64,000 nt of DNA from Ardenticatena sp. GTDB taxonomy: Bacteria > Chloroflexota > Anaerolineae > Ardenticatenales > Ardenticatenaceae. The stretch lies in the NCBI GenBank assembly GCA_015487975.1, contig WFOS01000046.1, forward strand, positions 47,129 to 111,128. Direction: 5' to 3'. Positions 45,222-55,659 of this stretch are shown here, in pieces. The position numbers and the translations under genes are program-made. The notes under the pieces are model-generated. The model saw nothing but the letters and a program-made list of their open reading frames with translations. It did not search any database and was not told the origin of the DNA. The stretch's first letter is position 1. Every line of letters starts with the position of its first letter.

Positions 45222-46595
45222 ATGACGACACCCCGCGACTATGCCAGCGCCCATCGTTCGCGTTTCGTCGAAGAATTGAAGGCCTTTTTGCGTATTCCCA
45301 GTATCAGCACCCTTTCGGAACATGCCGCAGATGTGCGCCGAGCGGCTGAGTGGCTCGCCGAACAGATGCGCGTGGCTGGTATCCAACACGTGGAACTGGT
45401 CGAGACTGGCGGTCATCCAATCGTCTATGGTGAATGGCTTGGCGCTGGGCCCAATGCGCCAACGGTGGTGGTATATGGCCACTATGATGTGCAGCCAGTC
45501 GACCCCCTGGACGAGTGGAAGACACCCCCTTTCGAACCAACGATCATTGGTGAGAACATTTATGCACGTGGTGCGACGGATGACAAAGGACAGCTTTTCA
45601 TTCATGTGAAGGCTGCTGAAGCGTATTTGAAGACCATAGGGCGCTTACCAGTCAATATCAAGTATATTTTCGAAGGCGAGGAAGAAGTTGGGAGTGTGCA
45701 TCTGGACACGTTTATTGCTGAAAACCGCGAACGCCTGGCGGCTTCTTCGGCCATCATCTCTGATACCCATATCTTGGGACCAGAAACGCCAAGTATTGTG
45801 TATGGGCTGCGTGGGCTTGCTTACATCGAAGTAACGGTGCAGGGGCCACGCAACGACCTGCATAGTGGTTTGTATGGTGGTGCCGTGGAGAACCCGGCAT
45901 TGGTGTTGGCGCGGATGTTAGCGCATTTGCACGATGAACATGGGCGTGTGACCATCCCCGGTTTCTATGGTGCTGTACGCCCGTTGACGCCGCTTGAACG
46001 CGAAAGCTTGGCGCAAATTCCCTATGGGGAGGAAGAATTGAAGGCCGAGACCGGCGTCCCCGCGGTGTGGGGAGAACCTGAATACAGCATCGTGGAGCGA
46101 ATTGGAGCACGCCCAACACTCGATGTCAATGGCATGTGGGCTGGTTTTACTGGTGAAGGTGCCAAAACCATCATCCCCGCACGTGCTTCGGCAAAAATCT
46201 CCATGCGCCTTGTACCGGACCAGGACCCCGACGATATTGCCCAACGCGCGATTGCATACTTGCAGGAACTCGCTCCGCCAACGGTGACGTTCAGCGCCAA
46301 GACGTTGCATGGCGGCAAGCCTGCGCTTATCCCGCTGGACAGTGTGCCCATGCAAGCCGCCGCTGCTGCATTCGAGGCCGTGTGGGGCAAACGCCCTATC
46401 TTCACACGTGAAGGTGGGTCCATCCCTGTCGTGGCAACGTTCATGGATATTTTGGGGGCGCCACCGGTCATGTTGGGCTTTGGGCTGGGGGATGACAATT
46501 TGCATGCTCCGAATGAAAAATTCTACTTGCCCAATTTCTATCGGGGGATCGACACCGTTATCGAATATATGCGTTTGCTGGCGGAGATGTCGTAA
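45222..46595 (+). CDS. M20 family metallopeptidase (dipeptidase)
   Basis: A 457-residue zinc peptidase. Metal site pieces are VVVYGHYDVQPVDP, GRGATDDKGQ-like YARGATDDKGQLF, catalytic EGEEEVGS, ISDTHIL, and the last His in the GLGDDNLHAPNEKFYLPNF tail. The dimerisation domain lies at about 190-370 with NDLHSGLYGGAVENP. It cleaves short peptides, as do carnosinase/DapE-type relatives. AAAGGAGG precedes the ATG at 45222. Single gene with its own terminator. Confidence 0.92.
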   Translation: MTTPRDYASAHRSRFVEELKAFLRIPSISTLSEHAADVRRAAEWLAEQMRVAGIQHVELVETGGHPIVYGEWLGAGPNAPTVVVYGHYDVQPVDPLDEWKTPPFEPTIIGENIYARGATDDKGQLFIHVKAAEAYLKTIGRLPVNIKYIFEGEEEVGSVHLDTFIAENRERLAASSAIISDTHILGPETPSIVYGLRGLAYIEVTVQGPRNDLHSGLYGGAVENPALVLARMLAHLHDEHGRVTIPGFYGAVRPLTPLERESLAQIPYGEEELKAETGVPAVWGEPEYSIVERIGARPTLDVNGMWAGFTGEGAKTIIPARASAKISMRLVPDQDPDDIAQRAIAYLQELAPPTVTFSAKTLHGGKPALIPLDSVPMQAAAAAFEAVWGKRPIFTREGGSIPVVATFMDILGAPPVMLGFGLGDDNLHAPNEKFYLPNFYRGIDTVIEYMRLLAEMS

Positions 46596-46627
46596 TCGTC
46601 GCAGTCTGATGAGGTGGTGTCAAGCAC

Positions 46628-46664
46628 AACGGGGTGTGCGTTCAGGTGCATACCCCGTTTTTGT
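46628..46664 (+). terminator. Intrinsic terminator after the M20 peptidase
   Basis: Stem around AACGGGG/CCCCGTT, extended with small mismatches, then TTTTT. Confidence 0.82.
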
Positions 46665-46705
46665 GTGCATCGATGTTTGTCACGTGAGAAAAGAACCGTT
46701 TCTCA

Positions 46706-46734
46706 TTCGCACTTTGTGTCAACTTGCGTATAAT
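46706..46734 (+). promoter_or_regulatory. Promoter of the GAPDH gene
   Basis: TTCGCA, 17 bases, perfect TATAAT, then a ~50-base leader. Confidence 0.75.
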
Positions 46735-46776
46735 AGGCGCGGTTGTTCCGAAAATCACAACCTGACAACTCGATAG

Positions 46777-47820
<1,044 letters not shown>

Positions 47821-47838
47821 GAACGAACACAACACCCC

Positions 47839-47876
47839 ATGGGCACGTCACGCTTGGCGTGCCCATTTTCTTTTTC
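47839..47876 (+). terminator. Intrinsic terminator after gap
   Basis: Stem ATGGGCACG/CGTGCCCAT followed by TTTCTTTTT. Confidence 0.88.
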
Positions 47877-47928
47877 GGCGTGCGCTGGCTACACTCCATG
47901 CCAGACAATCAACCAACATGGAGGAACG

Positions 47929-49341
47929 ATGCGCGTGCCGCTGGTGTTGCGTTGGGGATTGTTGCTCCTGCTGGCCTCTTTGCTCATAGCCGGGCGTCCG
48001 CTTCCAAAGGAAGCCCCTTTTGCGTTTGGAGTTGAACTTTGGCCGGGGCAGGTCGAGCGCGCCTTGCCCTTTTTGGAAAAGAGTGGCGTGCGCCTAGTGC
48101 GGCTCAATGGCGTGTTGTGGGGGCTTGTCGAACCAACGCCAGGCCCCTATCGCTGGCACACGCAACGGCAGCTGGAACATGATCTGCGCCTGTTGGGTGA
48201 ACGTGGCTATGACGTGATGCTGATCATCCGCGGTACACCCGACTGGGCAGAGCGTACCCCTGACGATGACGATACCTACTCGTGTCGCACGGTTCACCCC
48301 GACGCGCTGGATGATTTTCGACGATTCGTGGGAGCAACGGTGCGGCGATATAGTGCCCCGCCCTTCGATGTACGCTTCTTCGAGATTTGGAACGAACCTG
48401 ATGCCGACCCCGACTACGTGGGGCCTGATGCGCCCTATGGCTGTATTGGGCAGGAAGAAGAACCGCTCTACGATGGCGCAGCATACGCCACTATGTTGGA
48501 AGTCGCCTACGCCGGTTTGAAAGCCGCCAACCCCGAGGCGATTTTGGTGTTTGGGGGGTTGTTGCTTTCCTGCACGCCAGATAGCCCAATGGGGGGGGGC
48601 GTTGACACCGCTGGCGACCCCACATGCACCCAACCGCTCTTTCTGCGCGGCGTTCTCGAAGCCGGCGCAGGTGATGCGTTCGATATGCTTGCATATCATG
48701 CATATCCGCTTTGGTTTCCAGGGGAGCGTGATTGGGATATGTTCTACCAAAATGGACGGTATGCCGACCGAGGTGGTTTGCTGGAAAGCAAAGTGCGCTA
48801 CCTACGCAGCGTGCTAGCCGAATACGGCCTGGCTGATATCCCTATCGTCATGAACGAAGGTGGCTTGTTGTGCCCACCGGAGATGGAGCCGAAGTGTCCA
48901 GGAGGCGCCTACGAAGGCGCCAAAGCCAACTATCTCTTTCGGCTTTACGCACGGGCGTGGAAAAACGACCTCTATGGCGCTGTATGGTATACCTTCAACG
49001 GACCTGGCTGGCGGTATGCCGGATTGCTCAACCGCGATCGCCCATTTCCGGCGTATTGGGCTTTGCGTTTTTTGACTGCACGTCTCGATGGCGCCACTCT
49101 GCTCTGGGCACGTGAGGCTGGTGGTATCGAAACATATGCCTTCTGTCGCGGGCATGACTTTGTGCAACTCATGTGGACGAACGAAGGGCGCACCCAAACA
49201 GTGCGCCCTCTGGTGCCGGATATGCGTGCCTACAAGATGACCCCGGCGGGGTTCATGCAGCCAGTGAGTGGCAACACAGCCACGGTTGACTTTTGGCCGC
49301 TCGTAGTCGAAGCGGATGGCTGCCCAACGAGCACGCGTTAG
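47929..49341 (+). CDS. Exported clan GH-A-like glycoside hydrolase
   Basis: A 470-residue protein with an N-terminal hydrophobic signal (LVLRWGLLLLLASLLIAG). The TIM-barrel part has the acid/base motif FEIWNEPD (Glu156) and a probable nucleophile in IPIVMNEGG (Glu310), the spacing expected for clan GH-A enzymes such as GH39 or GH5. MLAYHAYPLWF and VWYTFNGPGWRYAGLL are further barrel pieces. Substrate unknown. ATG at 47929 has GGAGGAACG upstream. It converges with the class A PBP gene and overlaps its 3' end by 4 bases. Confidence 0.85.
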   Translation: MRVPLVLRWGLLLLLASLLIAGRPLPKEAPFAFGVELWPGQVERALPFLEKSGVRLVRLNGVLWGLVEPTPGPYRWHTQRQLEHDLRLLGERGYDVMLIIRGTPDWAERTPDDDDTYSCRTVHPDALDDFRRFVGATVRRYSAPPFDVRFFEIWNEPDADPDYVGPDAPYGCIGQEEEPLYDGAAYATMLEVAYAGLKAANPEAILVFGGLLLSCTPDSPMGGGVDTAGDPTCTQPLFLRGVLEAGAGDAFDMLAYHAYPLWFPGERDWDMFYQNGRYADRGGLLESKVRYLRSVLAEYGLADIPIVMNEGGLLCPPEMEPKCPGGAYEGAKANYLFRLYARAWKNDLYGAVWYTFNGPGWRYAGLLNRDRPFPAYWALRFLTARLDGATLLWAREAGGIETYAFCRGHDFVQLMWTNEGRTQTVRPLVPDMRAYKMTPAGFMQPVSGNTATVDFWPLVVEADGCPTSTR

Positions 49342-52300
49342 TTCCCATCGGGATTACCGCGCACGCGAATGCGTACACGTTCGCTTTGTGTTTCGTTTCC
49401 TGCGGCGTCCACAGCGACCACGTAAATCTCATGTTCGCGTATTTCGTTAGGGCCAAGCCGCCCTTCGTTGTCGAGCGTCCATTTTTCGGTGAAGGGCGCA
49501 ATGCTGCTGCGGGCAAATTCGCGCCCATCGATGAAGAAACGCACTTCGCGCATGGCGATGTTATCGCTGGCATCAACCTGGATGCTGACCCACTCGTCAT
49601 CGTTGAGCACGTATTCTTGTCCTTCGAACGGGTAGGTGATGCGCACCGTGGGCGGTGTGTTGTCAACTGTCACCTGGACGCTCGTGCGTTCGACCTGTCC
49701 ATCCTGGCGCAACACCGTGAGTTGCAGCGTGTACAGCCCTTCTTCGAGGGCACGTGTGTCCCATTGTTCGAGCAGCCCATCCACAACTGGCGTGGTATAG
49801 TCGGGCCCAATTTGAATCCACGACGCAGGGTCGAGTCCTTGTCCGAATTCGATACGATAGAGCTTGAACTGGTCGGGTGGTTCGGTGCGGGCGGTCCCCT
49901 GAATGGGCGCAATGCCACCAACGTAGCCATAGGGTTGTGGCGACGTGATGACAGCAGTGCCACTGCCAGCGACAGGCCCATACGTGGTGTCGTAGTCGGT
50001 CGGTGGTAATTCGATACCTGCCTGTTGTGCCCACTCGACGGCTTCGGGGGGCACAACCATGAAGACCTTCTCTTCGATCTGGTCGGGTGGGCAGTAAACG
50101 GTTGCCAGTTTGCCGCTTGGTTTACAGATGCGGAAAATTTGATAGAGATTGTCGTATGTTGTTGGTTGCGTCCCCTCGATGAAAATTTCGGTACGAATAC
50201 GTGGACAGGCCGGCGTGGGCAACAACCCACTTTCGGCGCATACCTGCACAGCCACCAGCCCTGGGGGTGGGATGAACTCTTCGACTGGCAATCCTTCGTG
50301 GATTTTTTCCATGACGTCGTTCCAGATGGGGGCGGCCCCATCCAATCCTGAAACGTTCCCCATCTCGCTATTGTCGGTATTTCCAACCCACACACCGGTT
50401 ACAAATTGAGGCGTGTAGCCAATCGTCCAGTTGTCGCGGAAATCATTGGTCGTCCCTGTTTTGGCAGCGGCTGGACGGCTCAACAAAAGTGGGCTTCCAG
50501 CCCCCATGGCTGGCTGGCGGGCGACTTCGTCACTCAGAATATCGGTAATCAGGTAGGCGAGTTGTGGCGACAACACCTGGCGTGTTTCGGGCTGGGTGTA
50601 TTCTTCCAGCACGTTGCCATTGGCATCTTCGACACGCAGAATGGCCACGGGGTCGAGTTCGCGATAGCCAGGGCGCAATTTTTCGGGCGGAACGGGTTGG
50701 CCTGCCATCACCCCGTTGTTGGCAAACACGCTATACGCATATGTCAGATCCAGAAGCGTGACTTCGCCACTTCCCAATGCCAGGCTGAGCCCGTAATCTT
50801 CACGGTTCAAAGTGTTGATGCCCATGCGGTGAGCTGTTTCGAGAACGGATGGAATCCCAACCATCTCCATGAGTTTGACAGCGGGGATGTTGTAACTGTT
50901 GGCAAGTGCTTTGCGCAGCGTGACAGGGCCGTGGTAGCGGCGGTCGTAGTTTTCGGGTACGTAGGCAGGGTTGGGTGAATCGTCGAAGACCGTGCGCACA
51001 TCCCACAACATGGTGGCCGGGGTGTAGCCTTTGGCGAATGCCGTCACGTACGTGAAAGGCTTGAAACTTGAACCAGGTTGACGAGGAGTAATTGCCATGT
51101 TGATTTGCCCGTCGATGGACGAATCGAAGTAATCGAGGCTCCCCACCATCGAGAGAATTTCGCCTGTTTTGGGGTTGAGCACCACCACAGCCGCGTTGGT
51201 GACATACTTTTCGGGGTCTTCTTGCAACTTGCGCACATGCTCACGTGCCGACTCTTCAGCAATGTTCTGAATGTCGAGATCGATGGTGGTGTAGACCGTC
51301 AACCCACCCCGGTATACCATATCGGGGCCATACTTTTCTTCCAGCAATTTTTGCACGTAAAAGACAAAGTGAGGCGCCTTGATTTCGTAGCGTTTGGGTT
51401 CAGCCAGGTGATCGAGCACGGGTTCGGCTTTGGCGGCTTCCATCTCTTCGCGGGTGATGAACCCTGCTTCGTACATGGCTTGAAGCGTGATTTCCTGGCG
51501 CTTTTTCGCCTGTTCTGGGGCGGTGAAGGGGTCGTAGAGCGCCGGTGCATTGGGAAGCGCTGCCAGCATAGCCGCTTCGGCCAGCGTCAGGTCTTTGGCA
51601 TCCTTCCCAAAGTACGTTTGCGCAGCGGCTTGAATGCCATAGGCCAAGCGCCCATAGTTGATGGTGTTGAGATACCATTCAAGAATCGTATCCTTGTCGT
51701 AACGGCGCGAAATCTCGAACGCTAGGATGACTTCTTTGATTTTGCGGCTATAGCTTTGCTTGTAACGCTCTTCGGGGTCGATGAGCACGTTTTTGACCAG
51801 CTGCTGCGTAATGGACGATCCCCCTTGCACGACTGTGCCATAGCGTAGGTTTTGGTACAATGCTCGTGCGATCCCACGCAGGTTCACGCCAGGGTTTTCG
51901 TAGAACGTGCGGTCTTCCAACGCAATCGCTGCCTGGCGGACATGCAACGGAATGTCTTCCAGCGGGATGACCTGGCGGTTGCCCCCTTCGGGATCGATGA
52001 TTTCCCACAGGAGATGCTGCCCTGTACGATCATAAATCTTGGTGGTTTTGAAGACGCGCTGGGTGCGACGTGCCAGGTCGTCGGGTGAGGGAAGTTCCTC
52101 ATCGAAGAAGTACCTGGCGTACATTTGAACACCAAACCCCACAGTTTGTTCTACGGCACGGTCGATGAAAGGGGGTGTCAATTCCATGAGATACGCAGCC
52201 CCAACTGCTGCACCTGCAAGTGGAATCATCGACATCAACAGCAGCCCAAGCAGCAGCGCGAGACCAATCTGTGCAACACGCTTCATGCCTGGTTGTTTTC

Positions 52301-52358
52301 TCTTGCGTCGCTGGCGTTGAATACGATGCAACAAGGCCAGTTTGGTTGCTTCACGCAT
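49338..52358 (-). CDS. Class A penicillin-binding protein (glycosyltransferase-transpeptidase)
   Basis: A 1006-residue bifunctional peptidoglycan synthase. A basic cytoplasmic start and one membrane helix (about 28-56) are followed by the GT51 domain with catalytic Glu149 in ALEDRTFYENPG and GGSSITQQLVKN. The transpeptidase has S430-x2-K (PGSSFKPF), S488-Y-N490 and KTGT at 633-636. The last ~200 residues add Ig-like beta domains (VDNTPPTVRITYPFEG), beyond a standard PBP1A. The start at 52358 follows GAGGTGAAGAG. Single gene. Confidence 0.95.
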   Translation of the reverse strand: MREATKLALLHRIQRQRRKRKQPGMKRVAQIGLALLLGLLLMSMIPLAGAAVGAAYLMELTPPFIDRAVEQTVGFGVQMYARYFFDEELPSPDDLARRTQRVFKTTKIYDRTGQHLLWEIIDPEGGNRQVIPLEDIPLHVRQAAIALEDRTFYENPGVNLRGIARALYQNLRYGTVVQGGSSITQQLVKNVLIDPEERYKQSYSRKIKEVILAFEISRRYDKDTILEWYLNTINYGRLAYGIQAAAQTYFGKDAKDLTLAEAAMLAALPNAPALYDPFTAPEQAKKRQEITLQAMYEAGFITREEMEAAKAEPVLDHLAEPKRYEIKAPHFVFYVQKLLEEKYGPDMVYRGGLTVYTTIDLDIQNIAEESAREHVRKLQEDPEKYVTNAAVVVLNPKTGEILSMVGSLDYFDSSIDGQINMAITPRQPGSSFKPFTYVTAFAKGYTPATMLWDVRTVFDDSPNPAYVPENYDRRYHGPVTLRKALANSYNIPAVKLMEMVGIPSVLETAHRMGINTLNREDYGLSLALGSGEVTLLDLTYAYSVFANNGVMAGQPVPPEKLRPGYRELDPVAILRVEDANGNVLEEYTQPETRQVLSPQLAYLITDILSDEVARQPAMGAGSPLLLSRPAAAKTGTTNDFRDNWTIGYTPQFVTGVWVGNTDNSEMGNVSGLDGAAPIWNDVMEKIHEGLPVEEFIPPPGLVAVQVCAESGLLPTPACPRIRTEIFIEGTQPTTYDNLYQIFRICKPSGKLATVYCPPDQIEEKVFMVVPPEAVEWAQQAGIELPPTDYDTTYGPVAGSGTAVITSPQPYGYVGGIAPIQGTARTEPPDQFKLYRIEFGQGLDPASWIQIGPDYTTPVVDGLLEQWDTRALEEGLYTLQLTVLRQDGQVERTSVQVTVDNTPPTVRITYPFEGQEYVLNDDEWVSIQVDASDNIAMREVRFFIDGREFARSSIAPFTEKWTLDNEGRLGPNEIREHEIYVVAVDAAGNETQSERVRIRVRGNPDGN

Positions 52359-52567
52359 AGGCTCTTCACCTCGAAAAACGACGATTCGTTGTTCTGTACA
52401 AAGGCATATACTAGCATGAGTGATAGTCAGACAAAATGTCGCATGTACACCGACTCGTGCAGCAACGAATTGTGACAAATGTCACTATTCGGGTCAGTTG
52501 GAAATGCAGAAGGCTTATGCTACAATGCGCATGGTATGCGAGCATACGAGCGCAAAGGAGGCAATGC

Positions 52568-53059
52568 ATGACAGTCCTTGTTCGTGAAGAGCCTTATATT
52601 GGGCCAATTCCCAAACGTAAATTCAAGTTCGTCGTAGGGGGAATGGTAATTCTCCTGGCGATGGTTTTTCTCATTTACCAGGGGGTACGTGCGGGTGGCG
52701 CGTACTACATCACGCTGGAAGAGTTACGTGCGCGTGGTGATGCTGTTGTCGGCGATATGGTGCGTGTCGAAGCACCCGTAGATAAAGAAAGTGTCGAGTA
52801 TGATACACGCAACATCGTGTTGCGCTTCGATATGGTGGATGAGCAAGGCAACCGTTTACCAGTTGTCTACCATGACGTGATGCCGGATTTGTTCATGAAG
52901 AGTACCAGTGTAATCGTCGAAGGGCGATTGAACGAAAACGGCGTCTTCGAGGCGAGCAACATTCTCGTCAAATGTCCTTCCAAGTACGAGGAAGCTGCCG
53001 AGGCTGGTGCCGAAGTCCCTACCGACCATTATCAACCGGAGCCTTCCAACGGGCAATGA
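52568..53059 (+). CDS. ccmE: Cytochrome c maturation haem chaperone CcmE, Cys (CxxxY) type
   Basis: A 163-residue membrane-anchored OB-fold protein. One N-terminal helix (FKFVVGGMVILLAMVFLIYQ) precedes the beta barrel (VVGDMVRVEAPVDKESVEYD ... VIVEGRLNENGVFEASNILVKC). The haem-binding position that is His in the classic HxxxY motif is Cys136 here, in CPSKY (C-x3-Y), with Tyr140. This Cys variant is known from archaea and some anaerobes. AAAGGAGGCAATGC precedes the ATG. First gene of the ccm operon. Confidence 0.93.
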   Translation: MTVLVREEPYIGPIPKRKFKFVVGGMVILLAMVFLIYQGVRAGGAYYITLEELRARGDAVVGDMVRVEAPVDKESVEYDTRNIVLRFDMVDEQGNRLPVVYHDVMPDLFMKSTSVIVEGRLNENGVFEASNILVKCPSKYEEAAEAGAEVPTDHYQPEPSNGQ

Positions 53060-53145
53060 GACAGAAACAATGACAAAAGAGAATGCAGGTGCAGGGATGT
53101 GGTCTACTTCCTGCACTCGTTTTGTCAAGAGATGGGAGGGAATCT

Positions 53146-55146
53146 ATGGCTGATATTGGCTACTTTGTCATGTTGGCGGCGCTTGGCCTATCTGCGTATG
53201 CGACTGTTGCTCTCTTCTTGGGAGCACGCCGTCGTGTGCCAGAGTTGATACAGAGCGGGCGTAATGCACTCTTCGGTACTGGCCTATTGATTGTGGTTGC
53301 ATTCATATTGCTGGAATACTTGCTCATTACGCAAGATTTTCGCTTCGCCTATGTCTGGCGTCAGACAACGATTGGGCAACCACTCTTCTATACGGTTACT
53401 GGTATTTGGGGGGGGCAAGAAGGCTCGCTGCTCTTCTGGGCACTTCTGCTCGTCGTCTACATGGGGGCTGTCTACCTTGTCCATCGTGACAATGCTGCCC
53501 CATTCATGCCTTACGTTTTGGCGGTGCACGCCTTCGTCTTGACTTTCTTCCTTGTCGTCATGAATTTCGAAGCGAAACCATTTGCATTGCTCCCCGTTCC
53601 TCAAACCGACGGGCGTGGGCTCAACCCACTGCTGCAGCATCCTGCTATGATCATGCATCCTCCCATGCTCTATGCCGGCTTCGTCGGTTTCACTGTTCCC
53701 TTTGCATTTGCTGTGGCTGCTTTACTAACGGGGCGCACGAACGCTACTTGGGTGCGCCTTTCGCGTCGTTGGACGTTGGTAGCATGGATGTTTCTCAGCA
53801 TTGGCATTGGCCTGGGGGGGTGGTGGGCTTACAACGAGCTCGGCTGGGGTGGCTACTGGGCATGGGACCCCGTCGAAAATGCGTCGCTGATGCCGTGGCT
53901 GGTGGGCACAGCGTTCTTGCACTCGGTCATGGTACAAGAGCAGCGTGGCATGTTCAAAGTATGGAACATGGTACTCATCATTCTGACATTCGTGCTCAGC
54001 ATCTTTGGCACTTTTTTGACACGCAGTGGCGTACTCGAATCCATCCACGCCTTCGCGACGGGGAAAATCGGCACCTACTTCCTGGTTTACATCGCCATTT
54101 TGCTTCTGGGGGCGTTTGCTTTGCTCTACCAACGTTTGCCCTTGCTCAAGAGCGAGCATCAGCTCGATGCTAAGGTCTCACGTGAAACGGCCTTTTTGCT
54201 GAACAACGTGCTCTTCTTGGGGATTTGGTTTACCGTCTTCTGGGGCACGATTTACCCCATCATCAGCGAACTGGCGACAGGTCGTCGTATCGTCGTAGGA
54301 GAACCGTACTTCAATCAGGTGGCAGGCCCATTGCTGCTAGCCATGTTGTTGCTGATGGGGATAGCGCCGTTGCTGCCCTGGCGTCGTGTCTCCATGCAGC
54401 AATTGCGGCGTAATCTTACTCTCCCTGTGGCGGCGGCACTGCTTACTGCTTTGGCGCTCGCCATTTCTGGTGTGCGTGAATGGGTGACGCTGGTGTCGCT
54501 TCCCGTGGTGGCTTTCATCGCTGTGGGGCACGTGCAGGACATCTACCGTGCCTGGCGTACACAACGGCTGCGTACGGGTGAGCCTCCTCACACGGCGTTG
54601 TTCTCGCTTGTGGCCAAAAACCGCCGTCGCTATGGGGGATACATCATCCACCTGGGCATCGTCCTGATGAGTATTGGCATCGTTGGGTCACGTGTCTACG
54701 ACCGTAGTAAGGACATCACGCTGGCACCTGGGGAAACCGCCCAAATCGAATCCTACCGAATCCAGTTTATGGGGCTTGATTCCTCACGCGATCTCATCAA
54801 AGAGCGCATTGCCGCCCCCATCCATGTCTGGAAAAACGATCGCTTTCTGGGCGTCATGACGCCGGCGATCGATTGGCACTTCAAAGTGCCTGGTGGTCAG
54901 CGCGAAACCGAAGTTGCTGTCGAATCCACGCTCATCGAAGATTTTTACGTGGTATTGACGGGGGTCAACGAAGACGGGACGGTCACCTACAAAATTTTCA
55001 TCAATCCCCTCGTTACCTGGGTTTGGATTGGTGGATTCATCTTGCTGCTGGGCGTCTGGATTGCGATGTGGCCTGACCCACGGGAAGAACGTATTTTGGA
55101 ACGCTTGCAGGCTCGCGAGCGACCCGCTTTGGGAATGCGCATCTAA
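53146..55146 (+). CDS. ccmF: Haem lyase CcmF
   Basis: A 666-residue membrane protein with about 14-15 helices that attaches haem to apocytochrome c. The haem-handling signature GGYWAWDPVENASLMPWL is present, with HPPMLYAGFVGFTVPFAFA and FGTFLTRSGVLESIHAFA. The ~110-residue loop after GYIIHLGIVLMSIGIVG carries the periplasmic domain. Length is normal. GGGAGGGAATCT precedes the ATG. It follows ccmE by 86 bases. Confidence 0.96.
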   Translation: MADIGYFVMLAALGLSAYATVALFLGARRRVPELIQSGRNALFGTGLLIVVAFILLEYLLITQDFRFAYVWRQTTIGQPLFYTVTGIWGGQEGSLLFWALLLVVYMGAVYLVHRDNAAPFMPYVLAVHAFVLTFFLVVMNFEAKPFALLPVPQTDGRGLNPLLQHPAMIMHPPMLYAGFVGFTVPFAFAVAALLTGRTNATWVRLSRRWTLVAWMFLSIGIGLGGWWAYNELGWGGYWAWDPVENASLMPWLVGTAFLHSVMVQEQRGMFKVWNMVLIILTFVLSIFGTFLTRSGVLESIHAFATGKIGTYFLVYIAILLLGAFALLYQRLPLLKSEHQLDAKVSRETAFLLNNVLFLGIWFTVFWGTIYPIISELATGRRIVVGEPYFNQVAGPLLLAMLLLMGIAPLLPWRRVSMQQLRRNLTLPVAAALLTALALAISGVREWVTLVSLPVVAFIAVGHVQDIYRAWRTQRLRTGEPPHTALFSLVAKNRRRYGGYIIHLGIVLMSIGIVGSRVYDRSKDITLAPGETAQIESYRIQFMGLDSSRDLIKERIAAPIHVWKNDRFLGVMTPAIDWHFKVPGGQRETEVAVESTLIEDFYVVLTGVNEDGTVTYKIFINPLVTWVWIGGFILLLGVWIAMWPDPREERILERLQARERPALGMRI

Positions 55147-55161
55147 CAGTAAAGGGCATAC

Positions 55162-55659
55162 ATGACCATGGAAGTCTTCATCGTTCTGATACTCATTGCG
55201 TTCCTCGTGGCGTGGACGGCGCGTCCGCTGATGCGCCGTCGTTTCGTGTCTGACGCTTCAACGCCGAACCCGCAGTTGGAAGAATTGGAAGCCTTGCTTT
55301 TCCAGCGCGAGGCTGTGCTCCATGCTCTGCGCGACTTGCAATTCGACCGGAGCATGGGGAAGCTGAGTGAAGAAGATTTTCGACAGCTGGATGCCCGCTA
55401 TCGAGCGCAGGCCGCGGCTATTCTGAAACGGCTCGACGAGCTCGAACAGGCGGTAGGGGGGCCTTCGACCGATGAAGACCAGGCGCTCGACGAATGGATT
55501 GACCAGGCCATCGCTGCTTTGCGGCAACAGCGTGCTGCTCAGGCTAAGACGTGTACACGGTGTGGTGCGCCGTTGTCCTTGAACGCTCGTTTTTGCGCCC
55601 AGTGCGGGGCGCCGTTGGGACTCTCTCACGTGGCGGAGCGTACAAGCAGCGGTGATTGA
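55162..55659 (+). CDS. CcmI-like N-terminal protein fused to a zinc ribbon
   Basis: A 165-residue protein with one N-terminal membrane helix (VFIVLILIAFLVAWTARPLM), then a helical cytoplasmic part with LEALLFQREAVLHALRDLQFDRSMGKLSEEDF, similar to the start of CcmI/CycH. It ends with a zinc ribbon: CTRCGAPLSLNARFCAQCG (two CxxC pairs). TPR repeats of full CcmI are absent. It lies 15 bases after ccmF and overlaps ccmA by 8 bases, so it belongs to the maturation operon. ATG at 55162 or 55168. Confidence 0.82.
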   Translation: MTMEVFIVLILIAFLVAWTARPLMRRRFVSDASTPNPQLEELEALLFQREAVLHALRDLQFDRSMGKLSEEDFRQLDARYRAQAAAILKRLDELEQAVGGPSTDEDQALDEWIDQAIAALRQQRAAQAKTCTRCGAPLSLNARFCAQCGAPLGLSHVAERTSSGD

